A stretch of 64,000 nt of DNA from Arthrobotrys musiformis (GCA_036971715.1 JAVHJL010000009.1:1178001-1242000), one strand, 5' to 3'. Counted from the stretch's first letter, positions 1 to 12,562 are shown. Notes: generated by a model not told the origin, from the letters alone. Numbers and translations: made by a program.

Positions 1-851
1 CCCTCCCGCACGACTTCCACGGCATCAAACTCCTCCTCCGCCAGCTCTTCGACGCCGACGCCAGCCTCCTCGACCTCTCCGCTCTCACCGATATAATCCT
101 CGACCAGAAACTCGTCGGGTCCACCGTAAAAGTCGACGGGAGGGAGGGTGATCCGTTTTCCTTCTTGAGTTTGCTAAATCTGGAACTCCATTCCGTATGT
201 TCCCCCCCTTGCATATACATTATAAAAATCGGGTATTGATTATTATAGAACTCCCCGGCGGTGAAAAGTCTCCTGGAATACATAACCTCCCAAACAACCT
301 CAACCCCACTACACCCCCTCCTCCCCCCGCTCATCGGCGAGAATAGTAAAACGGCCATAATCCTCTCGGAAAGACTGATAAACATGCCGCCCGAGATCTC
401 CCCGCCATCCTACAAAATGCTTCTGGAGGAAATCTCCTACGCAGTGGAAGACGTACGTCCCCCCTTCCCCCCCAAAAAAAAAAAAAAAAGAGAGAGAGAG
501 AGACTAACAAAAAAATAGGGAGAACCATACAACTTCACCCACTACCTCCTCCTCTCAAAACTCTACTCAGAAGTCGAATCCACAATCCCCACCTCCCCAC
601 CCCCCTCCACAAAACGCCAAAAGACAAAATCAAAGAAAAAGTCAAAAGAAGAATTAACCTTCAACTTCCACCCAGAAGACGATATATTCCTGCAAAACGC
701 AGTGGAAGCCATAACCTACAACTACAAACACTCCCCCCCACCCGAAGCCGCAGATTCAAAAAGAGCCTTCCAGGATGCGGGGATAGTAACAAAAGGCCGA
801 ATGGTGCTGATGACAAAAGATGGTTTCGAACGGGCTATTTCCCTGCTATAA
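1..851 (+). CDS. BCP1: Bcp1/BCCIP family protein, 5' end cut by window
   Basis: Nuclear protein of the Bcp1/BCCIP family. In budding yeast Bcp1 is required for nuclear export of the lipid kinase Mss4 and chaperones ribosomal protein Rpl23. Exons are <1-194 (reading from base 3), 249-452 and 519-851; both introns are phase 0 with donors GTATGT and GTACGT. The family core is plain: an FGIxxLLRQLF-like start, the segment FSFLSLLNLELHS, SERLINMPPEISPPSYKMLL, and YNFTHYLLLSKLY, followed by a basic KRQKTKSKKKSK linker and the FNFHPEDDIFLQNAV block. The acidic N-terminus lies outside the window. It ends tail to tail with MDV1. The second intron has a purine-rich run just before its acceptor. Family assignment is firm; the export role is carried over from yeast. 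Confidence 0.9.
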
Positions 852-1186
852 CCTCCAATCGCAAAATGTATTTTTAGCATAAAAAAAGTTGATAGAGTCT
901 ACTAATAAACCCAACAAAACATCTGGTATACGAGACAAACAAAATACCGCACCAACAAGGCTACAAAAACCTAAGATCATAAATCGTTGCTCCGCTCAAA
1001 AAAAGACCTTTTCAAAAAAATCTATATACAAATCACATGCCAATGCATAATGCAAAGCCACAAAAGGTCTTCTTTTTTCCCCAAAAAAATCCCAAAGAGA
1101 AGTAAGTCATGGTATCTAATGTACACCCCACCCCATACTCTACACAACCCCCCCCTTTCCATCCCCCATTTTTCTTATATATATAC
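852..1186. other. convergent 3' flanks, BCP1/MDV1
   Basis: Spacer between two convergent genes, A-rich on the left and C/A-rich on the right. Several AATAAA-like strings (for example near 904) could serve in 3' end formation. I see no gene. Confidence 0.5.
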
Positions 1187-3756
1187 TCAACAAGTCCAAA
1201 CCCCGACAACTCCATCCCGTCGTCCTTCGACAAGGTATCCCTCCTTCGCTCTAACCCTCTCCACAATCGCTGGCGTGCTCAATCGATCCTCTTTTCCTCC
1301 CTCGGCTCCAGCTCCGCAGTTCCAGTGTCTTCCATCAACCCGGTCGTAGATCTTGGCGTAGTTCTCCCCCGCGGCGGAGACGATCCGTGCGGCGTCGAAT
1401 TGCATTGATGTTATCGGGTGTTCGTAGGCGAAGGCGTCGGAGATGGAGCCCGTTCGGAGGTCCCAGATCTTTTTTTCAATTAGTATATATTTATAAATTA
1501 GGGTAAAGGGAAGGGGGGCTCACTCTTATACTGCGGTCCATGGAGCCGGTTACGAGGTAGGTGTCGTCAAATTGGAGAGCGGTGACGGGACCGGTGTGGC
1601 CTACTAGCGATCGGTGGACTTGTCCGCTCCTCACTGTTCACAATAATTAGTACCCCACACTTAATATTTGGGTAATAGAGGGAAACATACGATCCCAAAG
1701 CCTGACCAAGCCATCAGCTGTACCACAGGCCAAAGCAGCATCGAAGCACTGTAAAGCACCAACAAAGTCGGCATTAGCCTCCGGAAGGTTAGACCGGCTG
1801 TTCGACCGTCCGAGACTGGCGAAGCTCCAGCCGCTATCCTCGGATGCAGCGGTGCTCGAAGCCGTCCATAGTATATCCAGAGTTTGTACGCATCGACCGG
1901 TAGAGAGATCCCATTGACGGAGTGTTTTATCAGCTGAACCAGAAACAAGAGTGCCGTTTTGGAAGTACAATGCGGTGACTTCTCCGATGTGCGAGTCCAG
2001 AGTGAGGAGGTGACAATCCTGGGTTCCGGCGGAGGATCTAGGTCCGGTAGGCGAGGAGATGGCGGACATGTCGTCTTCGAAGTCTTCTTCCTGGTTGGAC
2101 TGCGGGCCACGCTTGTGAGTTACGTTGTTGGAGCCGGGGAGGGAGGGGCCGTCGGTTCTGCTGAGGTCCCAAAACCTGATGGTGGCGTCTGCGGAACCGG
2201 TGGCGACGTAGTTGTCTTCGACTTGCAGGCATTTGACGGAGGCGTTGTGGCCCTCGAGCTGGCCGAGGCTGCGGCCGGAGTTGAGGTCCCAGACGCGGAC
2301 GGTGTCGTCGAGAGCAGCTGTGACGAGCTTTCCGAAGGGGAAGTCGAAGTCCAGGGCGGTGATGAGGTCGGCGTGGCACTGCATTTCCTTGATCTCGCTG
2401 CCGGGCGACATGTGCTCGTGCAGGATTGGCATCGCCTTCCTCTCTGTACACAACGTTAACATTTATTTATCTATATGAAGTGATGGTGAGAGACATACTC
2501 TGACGCTTGCGGCCCTTGGGGCTGGGCAGCTTGGAGTAGATGCTCTCGGACATGAAGCCGGCGGCCTCGGCACCCTCGTCCTCGATGGGGGAGGCGCCCT
2601 CCTCGACCATGTCGTACTGGATGTCCTCGATCTTGTTGTCCAGCTCCAGCACTACCCAATCAATTAGTATTATAATTGTAGATATGTATAAAAGGAAGAG
2701 GGGAGGTACAGTCATGTTCGAGCTGTGTTTCCTCCTGCTCGAGCTTGGCGAGCCGTTCGAGGACGACACCCCGGATGGCGGTCAATTGGGCGATCTTGCG
2801 GTCGATTTCTCTTATTTCACCGGAGGCAATGCTTTTTCTGACGCCGAGGAGGTCGAGTTCTTCGTTGGTGCGGTCCCTTTCCTTGGTCAGACGGGTGACG
2901 TTGTTGCCACCCGAGGAAGATTCCTCGAGCAAGTTTTTTCCCTCACGATGCTTCTTGGCGGCAGCAGTGTCGACGGAGGCCTTGAAGCCTTGGAAGAGGG
3001 AGTAGGAGGCATCGTTCTCGGGGATGTCTTTGAGGAGGTCGTCGGGGAGGTAGGTCAGAGCACGGTGGGAGATTTCGGTGGCAGAGAGCTTGGAGCGGAC
3101 GATTTCGGAGGGGGAGGATTTTGAGAAGGAGAAGACTCTCTTCTGGATGGAGGGGCGTTTGAGGTCCTTTGAGACTTCAGACATTGCATTATGGTAGTGA
3201 GAGCCCGGGTCTGAGAAGGGACCGATGAGACTTCCGGCGGTGGAGGAGACCTTCCGGGAGAAGGAGGAGATGTTTGTAGTCTGTGGGTGGTGGTATAAAA
3301 CCAGTGAGCCATGTCTCCGGCGGACCATTTTTTTCTTCTTTCTTTTTTCCCTCCCAACAATACTAGATATATAATATAGATATAATATAGTATATACTAT
3401 ATAAAAAACTTCTCGCTCTTTCTCCCGATGCAATTATGATACTATACTGACATACATGTACATATGTATACAGGTTTTACCTGTATGTATATGGTGTATG
3501 TGTATGTGTGTATACAAGATATAATATAAAATATATATAAAATATGAATATAGTATAGTATATATTGAAGGGAAGGAAGAGAAAAGAGGAAGAGAAAAGC
3601 GGGGGGCAATTGGGAAGTATATATAAAAAGGGAAAGGGAACTTACGGAGACAGCTGTCAGGGCATTGGATAGCAGGGAGGCGTCGTCGTCCAGGCCGGGC
3701 GTGGAGGCGTTATTGGAGGTCCTGGCCGGGTCTCTGCTGGCACTCCTCGCGGCCAT
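1187..3756 (-). CDS. MDV1: Mitochondrial division protein 1 (Mdv1/Caf4-type WD40 adaptor)
   Basis: Adaptor that links Fis1 on the mitochondrial outer membrane to the dynamin Dnm1 during fission. On the minus strand the exons are 3756-3646, 3280-2710, 2651-2499, 2443-1691, 1633-1524 and 1468-1187, giving 659 residues, the usual length for filamentous fungi. The order of parts is typical: a low-complexity N-terminus, a Fis1-binding helical part with RALTYLPDDLLKDIPE, a long coiled coil around residues 165-240 (IREIDRKIAQLTAIRGVV), then a seven-blade WD40 propeller from about residue 290 (TAALDDTVRVWDLNSG, SGSADKTLRQWDLSTG, VTGSMDRSIRIWDLRTG). An acidic insertion (QEEDFEDDMSA) sits between blades, also typical. 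The first intron is 365 bp, unusually long here; the start MAARSASRD was chosen because its donor phase joins the next exon. MDV1 is divergent to MSS4. Confidence 0.93.
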
Positions 3757-5022
3757 CTATCTCTCTCCCTCTGTCTGCCCACTATCTTCCCTTCCTGTCG
3801 TTCTGATATGATGTGGGGTGATTATGGGAGGGAAGTGTGTCGATGGGGGAGTGGTTGCATGTGTGTGGTGGATGTAGGTGTATATGTAGATGTAGATGTA
3901 GATGTAGGAATATGTAGAGTGAGGTGGTTGGTTGGTTTGGCTGGCTTGGTTGGAGGTCTGAAAATTTGAGGTGAGGTGTGATGCTGTAACTAGGTAATAC
4001 AGGTGCACGCTGTCTGAGCGTTTTACCAGGACCGGCACTAATAAACTACCTGAGAGTAACCAGCAACTGCCCACCACACACCGTCTCTCTGGGTGTCTGG
4101 CTAGCTTACCCGAGGTACTTTTTCTTTTGCCCCAGTGACAGACATCTGCCGTCAGTCGCTGTCACTGTCAGCCATATCTTATCAGATCAGATTAGATCAG
4201 ATTAGATCGGACAGAGAGATGCCGCACCCCAGCCACACGAATCAAAAGTGGCTGTGGGTGAGGCAGCCAAGAGTAACAACTGCAAAGAAACAGAAGTTGT
4301 TGTGGTTTCGCTTCATTTCATTTCATTGCAGCCAATTTTATTCATTTCCTATTTGATATTCCGGTGCTGCTCAGCCTCTCTTTTCCGGTCTCCCTTTTGC
4401 GAACCGTCTTTTTAGTAGTCGTCAGCCGTTTTATTCTTCCCTTCAATCCATTCATTCACTCATTCACTTATCTTCATCGCCATCTTCATATACTGTCTAT
4501 CGGGGTTATTGTTATATATATTGTACTGTTGTAATTTTTGGTGAGTGCATTATTATTAGACTCGTCGTTCCTCATCTCCCGCCGCGGTGTTTCCCATCTG
4601 TCGCCCATCGCCATCCTCGTCCTCCTCTTCCTCGCCCTCTTCCACGTGCTGTCGGACACATTCTGCCACTCCACCGCTCCACCAAACCACGCCTCTTTGG
4701 TCGACCGTATGGGATATATATAGTATATACATACACTGGGGAAAAGAGAAAAGGGAAAAGGGAAAAGGGAATCATACTGACAGTTGTCTCCGCCGCTGCA
4801 CGACAGGCCTTCTTTCCTCCTCCGTCCCCTTTTTTTTATTTTATTTTATTTTATTCTATTCTATTCTATTTTATTTTATATCGTCAGGCTGACCTGTCTG
4901 GTGGATTGGCTGATTGACTCGACAGACTTCCAAACAAGACTCATCTCTTTTTTATTTTTTTATTTTATTTTATTTTATACGGGGGGATCCATCCTGTTCT
5001 ATTTGAACGCCGTTGTGGGAGC
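3757..5022. other. divergent promoter region MDV1/MSS4
   Basis: 1.27 kb between two divergent starts. It holds a 10-bp tandem repeat of GATCAGATTA near 4182-4209, a pyrimidine-rich stretch from 4360 to 4470, and two pentamer tracts (TTTTA/TTCTA) at about 4831-4880 and 4948-4978 just before the MSS4 start. Much of the right half is probably MSS4 5' leader. I see no coding gene. Confidence 0.6.
4831..4880. repeat. (TTTTA/TTCTA)n pentamer microsatellite
   Basis: About ten units of TTTTA with a central block of TTCTA, about 140 bp upstream of the MSS4 start. A second, shorter TTTTA tract follows at 4948-4978. Both lie in the presumed 5' leader of MSS4. Confidence 0.85.
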
Positions 5023-7745
5023 ATGAGAGAAATGACCGTCGAGGAAAGCCAGTACTCCGTCATCGTCCAGAAACTCCCCATCAACATCCTCCCCCAAGAC
5101 CATCACCACCTAAATATGCATCATGACCACCACTTCAACAACATGATCAAGCAGGAGAGGATCGTGTCGTCCCCCGTCTCCCATGCCGGCGTTGGCATCG
5201 CCGTCGGTGTCGAAAACGGCTGGGCTTCCTCTGCCGCCAAAAAGTCCGAGGAAAAACGGTCGGAGGAAAGAGTCTTGACTCCTCCTCCTCCTCACCCTCA
5301 GGGTCCTCCTCCTCCTCCTCCTCCCCCATCAAAAGACGAGATCCCGATCCTGGCTACCACTCCCGCCTCCCCAAATGGCACAAACACCTCCAGGACCCTC
5401 GTCGCCAACGATTCTTCTCTTTCTCACCATACTCACTCTCAATCACCCTCTGCAAACACCTCTCCGAAGAGACACTCCTCCCCCATGGCCCTCGACCACT
5501 CTTCTCCCAACGGTCCTCTCAAGCATCGCCACACCCTCCAGGTCCCCAAAGCCTCTTCTTCCTCTGCCTCATCGTCGAGGCACCACAACCATCCCGTCCA
5601 CACCAGCAGCGCCGGCATATTAGCCGCCTCCACTAGCCAATCCGACGACATTCTCCAAAACAGAGACCAAATCGCTCCCATCCACCCAACCCCGCGTCGC
5701 GCGTCAAACTCCCTCGGAAGACGCCACACCAGATCCGTCCACTCCGACGGCCATCTCGACGAAGTCCCGCAGGATGAAGATTCCGCCAAATGGGCCGAGG
5801 CCATTCGCGCCAAACGTGCCTCCAAGCGAAAGAAGAAGGAAGAAGAAGTCGAGGATGAGGTCCTCGTCGGCACAAAGGTCGACATCAACCACTCCAACTA
5901 CGTGACCATGTACAACATGCTCACCGGCATCCGCTTTGTCGTACGTTCTTTCCCTCCCTTTTTTTTTCTTCTTCCAAAATAGATATTAATGAGGTTGCAG
6001 GTCTCGCGATGTAATGCCAAAGTGGACCGTCCGCTTACGGATGCCGACTTTGATGCCGCCCACAAATTCTCCTTTGACATGTAAGTTCCCCTTTTTCCCC
6101 CCCATCAATCAGAAGTGAGAATAGAGTAGAGTAGAGTGTCTCTGCCTGCCTATTTGAGAAGAGCAAAACAGAAGGTGGTGATGATGATGGTGGTGGTGGT
6201 GGTAATATATGTCTAACATGTGTATGATAGAATGGGGTCGGAACTGACACCTTCCGCCAAATACGACTTCAAATTCAAAGACTACGCTCCCTGGGTCTTC
6301 CGACACCTGAGAGCCCGCTTCAACATCGACCCCGGTGACTACCTCATGTCCCTCACCCACAGGTACATCCTCTCCGAACTAGGTTCCCCCGGAAAGAGCG
6401 GCAGTTTCTTCTACTTCTCCCGCGACTACAAGTACATCATCAAAACCATCCACCACGCCGAACACCGATACCTGCGACACATCCTACGCGACTACTACAA
6501 CCATGTCACAAAATACCCGGACACCCTCATATCCCAGTTCTTTGGTTTACACAGAGTCAAGATACCGTTCGGCCGGAAAATCCACTTTGTCATCATGAAC
6601 AACATCTTCCCCCCGCATAAGGACATCCACATGACCTTCGATCTAAAGGGTTCCCACATCGGCCGGGAGTACAAGGAGGTCGGTCCAGAAGAAAACCCAA
6701 AGGCCGTCCTCAAGGATCTCAATTGGGAATCCCGTAATATGCACTTATGCTTGGGTCCGACGAAACACGAACTATTTGTGCAACAGGCCAAGCTCGATGT
6801 GGCGCTTCTGCAACGCCTGAAAATCATGGATTACTCGTTGCTCGTCGGAATCCATGACATGCACCGAGGCAACAACGACAACCTAAGAGAGAAAAACCTC
6901 CAGGTCTTCCAGCCCGGCGGAAACACCGGCGAGGACATGGGTGTCCATCCCCTAACCAGAACCCCATCCAGGCTCGAGAGCGCCCGCAAGCGTGCCGAAA
7001 TGAGAAAACTCATCACCAGCGAAGTCCCTGTCAGTCTAGAACACAGCGATAACGCTCTTCCGGAGGAGATGCTCGCCAGGGCCCAGTACGACCCCTCCCC
7101 TCTTTCACATTTTCTCTTCAATCAACTAACCAAATGAATAGCGAACAAGGGCCTCGAAGCATTTTCAACCAGGACGAACACGGGTTCCGCGCTACAGATG
7201 AGCACGACGAGCCAGGGGAAGTTATCTACTACCTCGGAATCATCGATTGTCTTACAAAGGTATGTCCTTTTTTTTTTCTCTCAGTTTCTTGGGACCGGCT
7301 TCTAACTTTTTTGTAGTACAACTTCATCAAGCGGGCTGAGCACTTTTGGAAGGGTCTGTCACAGGACAAGACCGAGATATCCGCTGTACCACCGCAGGCC
7401 TACGGCGATAGGTTCTTCCGGTATATTTCGAAAATCATCCAGCCCGCTAGCGCCAACGATCGTGGAATCCCTCGAGCTGGTCATGCGGGTATCCAGGGCA
7501 ACAACGATAACAGCACGGAGAACCCACCGTCTATGGAAAGCGGTATGCCAGACCGGCCCCGATCGACTGTTAGGTCCCCGTCAGCCGAAAGACACAGCAC
7601 GACAATCCTACCTGTCGTCGAGGAAGTTGGAGAAGGCAGCAGCGGAGCTAGAACTCGAAGCAGGAGCGACAGCCCGGAAACCACCCACCACAACCAACAA
7701 TTGCATCACCAATCCGAAGTTCCAGATGTCCAGGTCCGAAACTAA
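5023..7745 (+). CDS. MSS4: Phosphatidylinositol-4-phosphate 5-kinase (Mss4 type)
   Basis: Makes PI(4,5)P2 from PI4P at the plasma membrane and so controls actin, endocytosis and cell wall signalling. Exons are 5023-5940, 6001-6080, 6231-7085, 7142-7259 and 7317-7745, 799 residues. The first 300 residues are low complexity with proline and serine runs. The lipid kinase domain begins around DFDAAHKFSFDI and ELTPSAKYDFKFKDYAPW. It shows the glycine-rich loop GSPGKSGSFFYF, the ATP-binding lysine in YIIKTI, the FDLKGS motif, the catalytic KIMDYSLLVGIHD and the GIIDCL motif. The activation loop reads FIKRAEHFWKGL and keeps the acidic residue and basic cluster of type I kinases. The serine-rich tail after YGDRFFRYI is variable. 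Exon 4 starts with a split His codon, the least certain junction. BCP1, whose yeast product exports Mss4 from the nucleus, lies about 4 kb upstream. Confidence 0.95.
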
Positions 7746-9993
7746 GACCGACAATGATGAATTCTGGAACCTCTCGTTTTTGACATCTTTATTATTATCT
7801 TTTTTTTTAAAGTGACATGATGACGTACGAAGTAACTCAGCCATCCCTTCCTTCGGAATACATTTTTCCTTTGTTGCTTCCTTTTTTTTTTTTTTTTTCC
7901 TCCTTACGCCAAAACATACAGTTAGTCCCGGCCTACCACTCCTCTGGATCTTTCATCTTTTTTCTTTGCGTCTTCTACTTGAGTGCTACGGGGAGGAATT
8001 GTTTTTTTATCTTCTGCTTCTTTTTTGCGCAATACGGTTGTCCTTGTCCAGCTGCCGCTTTTTTCTCCTCACGTTCCCACTTCCCCGTGTCACTTTGTCT
8101 ATTGCTTATCTTCGGGATTCTTCCTACTTCCCCAAACGCTGGAACCGGTTAAGGTGGTGGATTAGCTCTTTTCTCTTCTCTTCTCTTCGCACCGGTTTTT
8201 CCCATTGTCTGTTTGGTCTGGAAATCTGTCGGATTTTGGTCTTTTAGTCGAGCGAAAGATAAAAAATAACCTTCAGTCGAAAGTCGAGCCTCCTTCAACT
8301 CTTTTCGAGTCCTTTTTTCTTTTTCTTTTTTCTGTTTACCCATTCTTTTTAAACCCTTTTCTTTTGTATTCTATATTTTATATTCTATATTGCTTTCTTT
8401 TTTTCGGTTTTTTGTTTCTGCGAAGCCCTGTTTTGCTTTCGAGTGGACTTTGCTTTCGATTGTATTTTGATGACGGGTTGACGAATGTTGACTTTGTCTG
8501 CTTTTCTTTCCCTTTCCATTTTCTTTTTGGTTTTGGTTTTTATAGCTTTTTTTTTTCGACTTGGACATATAATAGATGCTGTAATATGTACATAATATTC
8601 CCCCCCTTTGCACTGCATTTTGGATTTGATACTGCGAGACAAAATATACCTCCCTTTTTTGTTTTCTGATTGGGTTTTTTGATTTTGATGCTGATTTTTG
8701 ATGTTGGATAGCTATGATTTGGCGAATGTTTGGTTTGGTTTTTTATATTTATATTATTGGGGATTTATTTGTGAGGATTTACGTAGATGTAACATAAGGC
8801 CAACGTAGATGGTTGATGGTGGTGAAGTACAGCTTAGGTATATACACCGTAGAGCGAATAAATTACTTGTTCGTATGTTGGTGAACCTTAGGCGGTAGTT
8901 GGTAATATGATCACGGGGTGGGATTGTGCATGTGGCATCGATGTTTTATTGGGATACGGGGGTATGTTGACGTCGTGTTGGGGTATATATCTGGGGGTAT
9001 GTGGGGTGGATTTGTCGTCCTCGGTTCATCCGGAGTGATTATGTAGATTATATTCAATTGAAAGATGTGTTTGATTGCATTTCACCGTGATTCATTTCGG
9101 TGAGGGTATTGTAGTCTCGGTGACCCTTCTTGTGTCGTAGGGTATTGGGGGGGTTAGGTATCTGATTGGTCGTTCTTTGTCTGGGTACACCGAGTTGGCG
9201 GGGTTTATATTCATGGAATGGGATTTAGGGTGGTGGGAACATGTAATCTATCTATTATTAGTTGATTATGTAGTTCTGAGGAATAAGTCGAATTGGCTGG
9301 AGATGGGATGTATAGACTGGATGGCGTGGTATGGGAAGCTGGACAGGTGGGTCGGTGTATACATGTATGGTATACGTATACTAGGGGCCTTGGTGTACTT
9401 ATAATAGGAAGTGTGATGAGACAAAGGAAGTGGGGGAGGAGGGAGAAGGTGTTTATCTGCGATTGTAAGGCTTTGGGGAGCGCCTGATGCACTGGATTCA
9501 AAGGTAATAGTTGAATCATATTCAAAGGTAATGGTTGAATGATAGTCCAAAGCTAGTCTCGAGGCCAGGTCCAAGGCCGAATATACATATCTCTTATCTC
9601 TCATTATTATCTCTCGGGGAGCGGAATTTGGGTTATTGGAACTGGTTGTCTTAAAATGTTTTATAGAAAGGTTCATTTTTATTGTAGAGTTGGTATCATC
9701 GAATAACAGATAAGATCGAAATGAAGACGTTTTCGTTAAAAAAAAAAGGATTTCTTGATAGAAGCGAACATGTTTTTGGAAAGGAAAAACGCCCTGTGTA
9801 ACGGGCGGAGTATACTCGTGTGTATCTCATATAAAGAAATGGTCAACGACGAAAGGGAACAGGAAAAATGAAGCACCATCTGACGCCATGATACAAAAAC
9901 ACTCAAACGCTGGATTTTAGAACAGTAAATAAAAAATAAAAAATCATTAAAAGGATTCTTTTTTCAAAAAAGAAGAAAAGAAGAAGAAAAAAC
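7746..9993. other. 3' flanking spacer MSS4/PARG-like gene
   Basis: 2.25 kb between convergent genes. The left 900 bases are strongly T-rich on the plus strand with long oligo-T runs (for example 7883-7899), followed by GT-rich and mixed sequence. Open frames here are short, low complexity and lack splice partners. I see no gene or RNA signature. Confidence 0.5.
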
Positions 9994-10818
9994 TCATCCA
10001 AAGTACCTCATGAAAACCTCCCAATTCCTCTCCCCCTTCCCATCCGCCACCGCGAACAATACATTTCTAAACCACCCTTCGAACTCACTACCCCTCCCCA
10101 ACAACAGTTCCTTCCAAATCTGACATACCTCTTCCACGGGGTTCTTATAACTCCCGCACCCGAAGGGACTTAAACAGATATCCGAAATCCCCTGGTACGC
10201 CGCCATCCTCAACACCGCCCTCATCTTCTCCCTCTGCAACTCCCTCTCCTGCGGGAAACTATACGAAGACCCGCTCTCATCCAACTTTGGCCTCCGCACC
10301 GGTGAAACAGAAATAACAGATACAGACCTCCAATCCGAATCCGCCCATAACGCATAATTCTGCTCAGGACCACCTCTTATTACCGTAACCCTGGGACTGA
10401 ACAGTCCCCCCCGTTCGGGAAGCGGGTAATGATGCGGCGCGCTACCACCGTCATCACTTGTCATTAATGCGGTGACAAGATTACTCCGTCTCGCTAACGC
10501 TTCTTCCGGGGCGAACACGGCGCCTTGCCATAATCCGCCTGGAGTCTTTTCGTTGGCGGTGTTGAGGACGGCAACGTGTTTGGGACGACCCAGGCGGTCG
10601 GAGGTTTGCATGCTTAAGGCTACGTCGACGGGGTCGGAGGAGGCTACTACTGCTATTCGTGGCCAGGCTTGGGAGTTGGCGTGGGGACCTAGGTATGGTA
10701 GTGGCTCTGTGGTCTCGTAGTAGACGCTGTAGGATTGGCCGATTGTGGCGGAGATTGAGGGCCAGAGATCGCGGGTTTCTGCTGAGGCCGAGGAGGCTCG
10801 TTGGCGGAGGGTCGGCAT
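9994..10818 (-). CDS. Microbial-type PARG / macro-domain ADP-ribosyl hydrolase (DUF2263, TIGR02452 family)
   Basis: Intronless, 274 residues. The protein fits the microbial-type poly(ADP-ribose) glycohydrolase family, which removes ADP-ribose chains from proteins. The N-terminal accessory helix region precedes a macro fold. The signature block VLNTANEKTPGGLWQGAVF (N-x-A-x-x-x-x-P-G-G) is followed by APEEALARRSNL, with the paired glutamates at about residues 105-106 that form the catalytic loop. The family usually has Gln before the two Glu (QEE); here it is Pro. The C-terminal macro motif SPFGCGSYKNPVEEV is intact. No signal peptide is seen. The start is the first Met after the A/T-rich leader. 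It is convergent with MSS4 and its 5' side faces an 8 kb spacer. Family assignment is strong, activity inferred. Confidence 0.85.
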   Translation of the reverse strand: MPTLRQRASSASAETRDLWPSISATIGQSYSVYYETTEPLPYLGPHANSQAWPRIAVVASSDPVDVALSMQTSDRLGRPKHVAVLNTANEKTPGGLWQGAVFAPEEALARRSNLVTALMTSDDGGSAPHHYPLPERGGLFSPRVTVIRGGPEQNYALWADSDWRSVSVISVSPVRRPKLDESGSSYSFPQERELQREKMRAVLRMAAYQGISDICLSPFGCGSYKNPVEEVCQIWKELLLGRGSEFEGWFRNVLFAVADGKGERNWEVFMRYFG

Positions 10819-12562
10819 CTTTCTGTTATTTGTTCTCCCACTCTTTCTTTAGGGGGGTAGATAAGAGTATATATGTGATCTGTATTTTACTTTAGAGAAG
10901 GGTCTTTTGTGTTGTCGGTGCGTTGGAAGGTCTGTTGTATTTCTCAAAATAGAAGTCGACCAGGGTTAAAATTGGGAAATGATGCCGAGAGCGGGAATCG
11001 GCTAGCTTTGGTGAGCGAAACACACGGTCTGCCCCCAAAAATAAGAAGCGTGATGTCACCGTGCTGTGTTGTTTCAAGACGCGAAAACTCCTTTGGAGTC
11101 GGAAAACTGGTTTTTTTTTTTTTTTTTTTTGCACCTTAAAGCTAGCCTGTCCGATGACCCCTGGGACCCTGCTGCACACCACACACAAGCCGAGAAGATC
11201 TGTAGCCAGGACCTAGATTCCCAGATTTCCAGGCGGTCGTCTAGATCGAGCGGTTGGTCCTGCTTTAGTCCTTGTGATTTTCTTCAACACTTTCGGTTCT
11301 GTAGAAGGGGTGTGGGGACTTCTTTTTTCGTATTAGGCTATAGATGGTTAAGCTAGCTAATGTAGCTTATGAGAAAAGAGTGATCGGTATGCAGGAATTG
11401 ATCTTTTATGACGGAGGGAAGCTTCTAGATAGAAGCTATCTTTTTTTGGGTCCTTGGGTGGAGGCTGAAAGGGCCGTTTGGTCGAGACTCTTTTTTTGGG
11501 GTGTATTAATATTATAGTTATTACTTCTTATAGGTGTATTAATCTATATTGTCGTAACGAGAAAAACCGAAATGAAAAAAAAGTAAAAGGGTATCGGATA
11601 AAAAGTAGTTTGTTGGCAGAATTGAAAAAGAGAGCCTTTCCTTCCAATTGGTCACTCTGTATATATAAAAATATCGGAATACTGTCACAGGAGCGTGGGG
11701 AGTGGTGATAGAAATGGTGGGTAGTAGGTAGTAAGTAGTAAGCGGCGTTAAAAGTGTCGAAAATAAAAAGAGATCGATCTAGCTCTGGTTACGACAATTG
11801 TGTGTAAAAAAAAGGTAGATTTATTTTCTTCAGAAGGAGGGAAAGGAATAATAATAATACGCCACCCTTAAGCTATTAATTCTTAGGGGAAACCTCTACT
11901 TTTTCTTTGTTTTTTGTTCGATGGCAAAAAAAAGATTGTGAGAAGTCTGGTTCCGGGACAAGTCTTCACGGTTGCTTATATACAATTATGATCTCACAAC
12001 GGGGTAAAACAATCCACTATCACTTCTTAATCAGAAAATAAATCCACATCTTGGGGCGCAAGAAAACTCTCGGCCCTGGTTCCTTTTCGTGACGATACGG
12101 GAGAACCGCCAAAAGGGAGCCAGGGAAAGAAAAATATGACTTTGAATCACTTTAATCACTACTTCTTTCTTTTTTGTTTAGAGATCCCGTCCCCGATTCG
12201 TTCATTTATGGTTCAGATCGACTCCGGACATAAGAGGCTAGATTCACCAGCTCGAGGGAGGGGAGGAGGGGGGGGAAGGGTAGGCTGAATCGAAGAGATC
12301 CGAGTGGGTACTGTACGCTGAACCTCTATGTAATAGGTTTCTTTTCTTTTTCCTTTCTTATTTTCATCTTTGTTTTTCTTTTCTTTTTTTCTTTTGGTGG
12401 GTATTTCTTTTGCATGATGATATCGATGGGTTAGAAGGGTTTCTATAGATCGGGTGCGTGGGCATTTGCAAGGGGAATTTGGGAGAGACCCCACAGGGCC
12501 GTGGTTTTCAATGCTTCTTTTGCTTTTACGCAGGTTGTGGGCATGCCGAAACCTTGGGAGTG

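Noticed and set aside
331..528. Minus-strand frame over BCP1 exons 2-3
   Set aside because: Shadow frame across an intron and a GA-rich tract; the plus strand has clear family homology.
987..1408. Plus-strand frames of 99-120 codons overlapping the end of MDV1
   Set aside because: Pro/Ser/Thr-rich shadows of the WD40 gene's 3' region, no start context or splicing.
7817..8669. Phe/Leu-rich plus-strand frames that look like membrane proteins
   Set aside because: They are produced by T-rich low-complexity DNA behind MSS4; no family motif and no splice partners.
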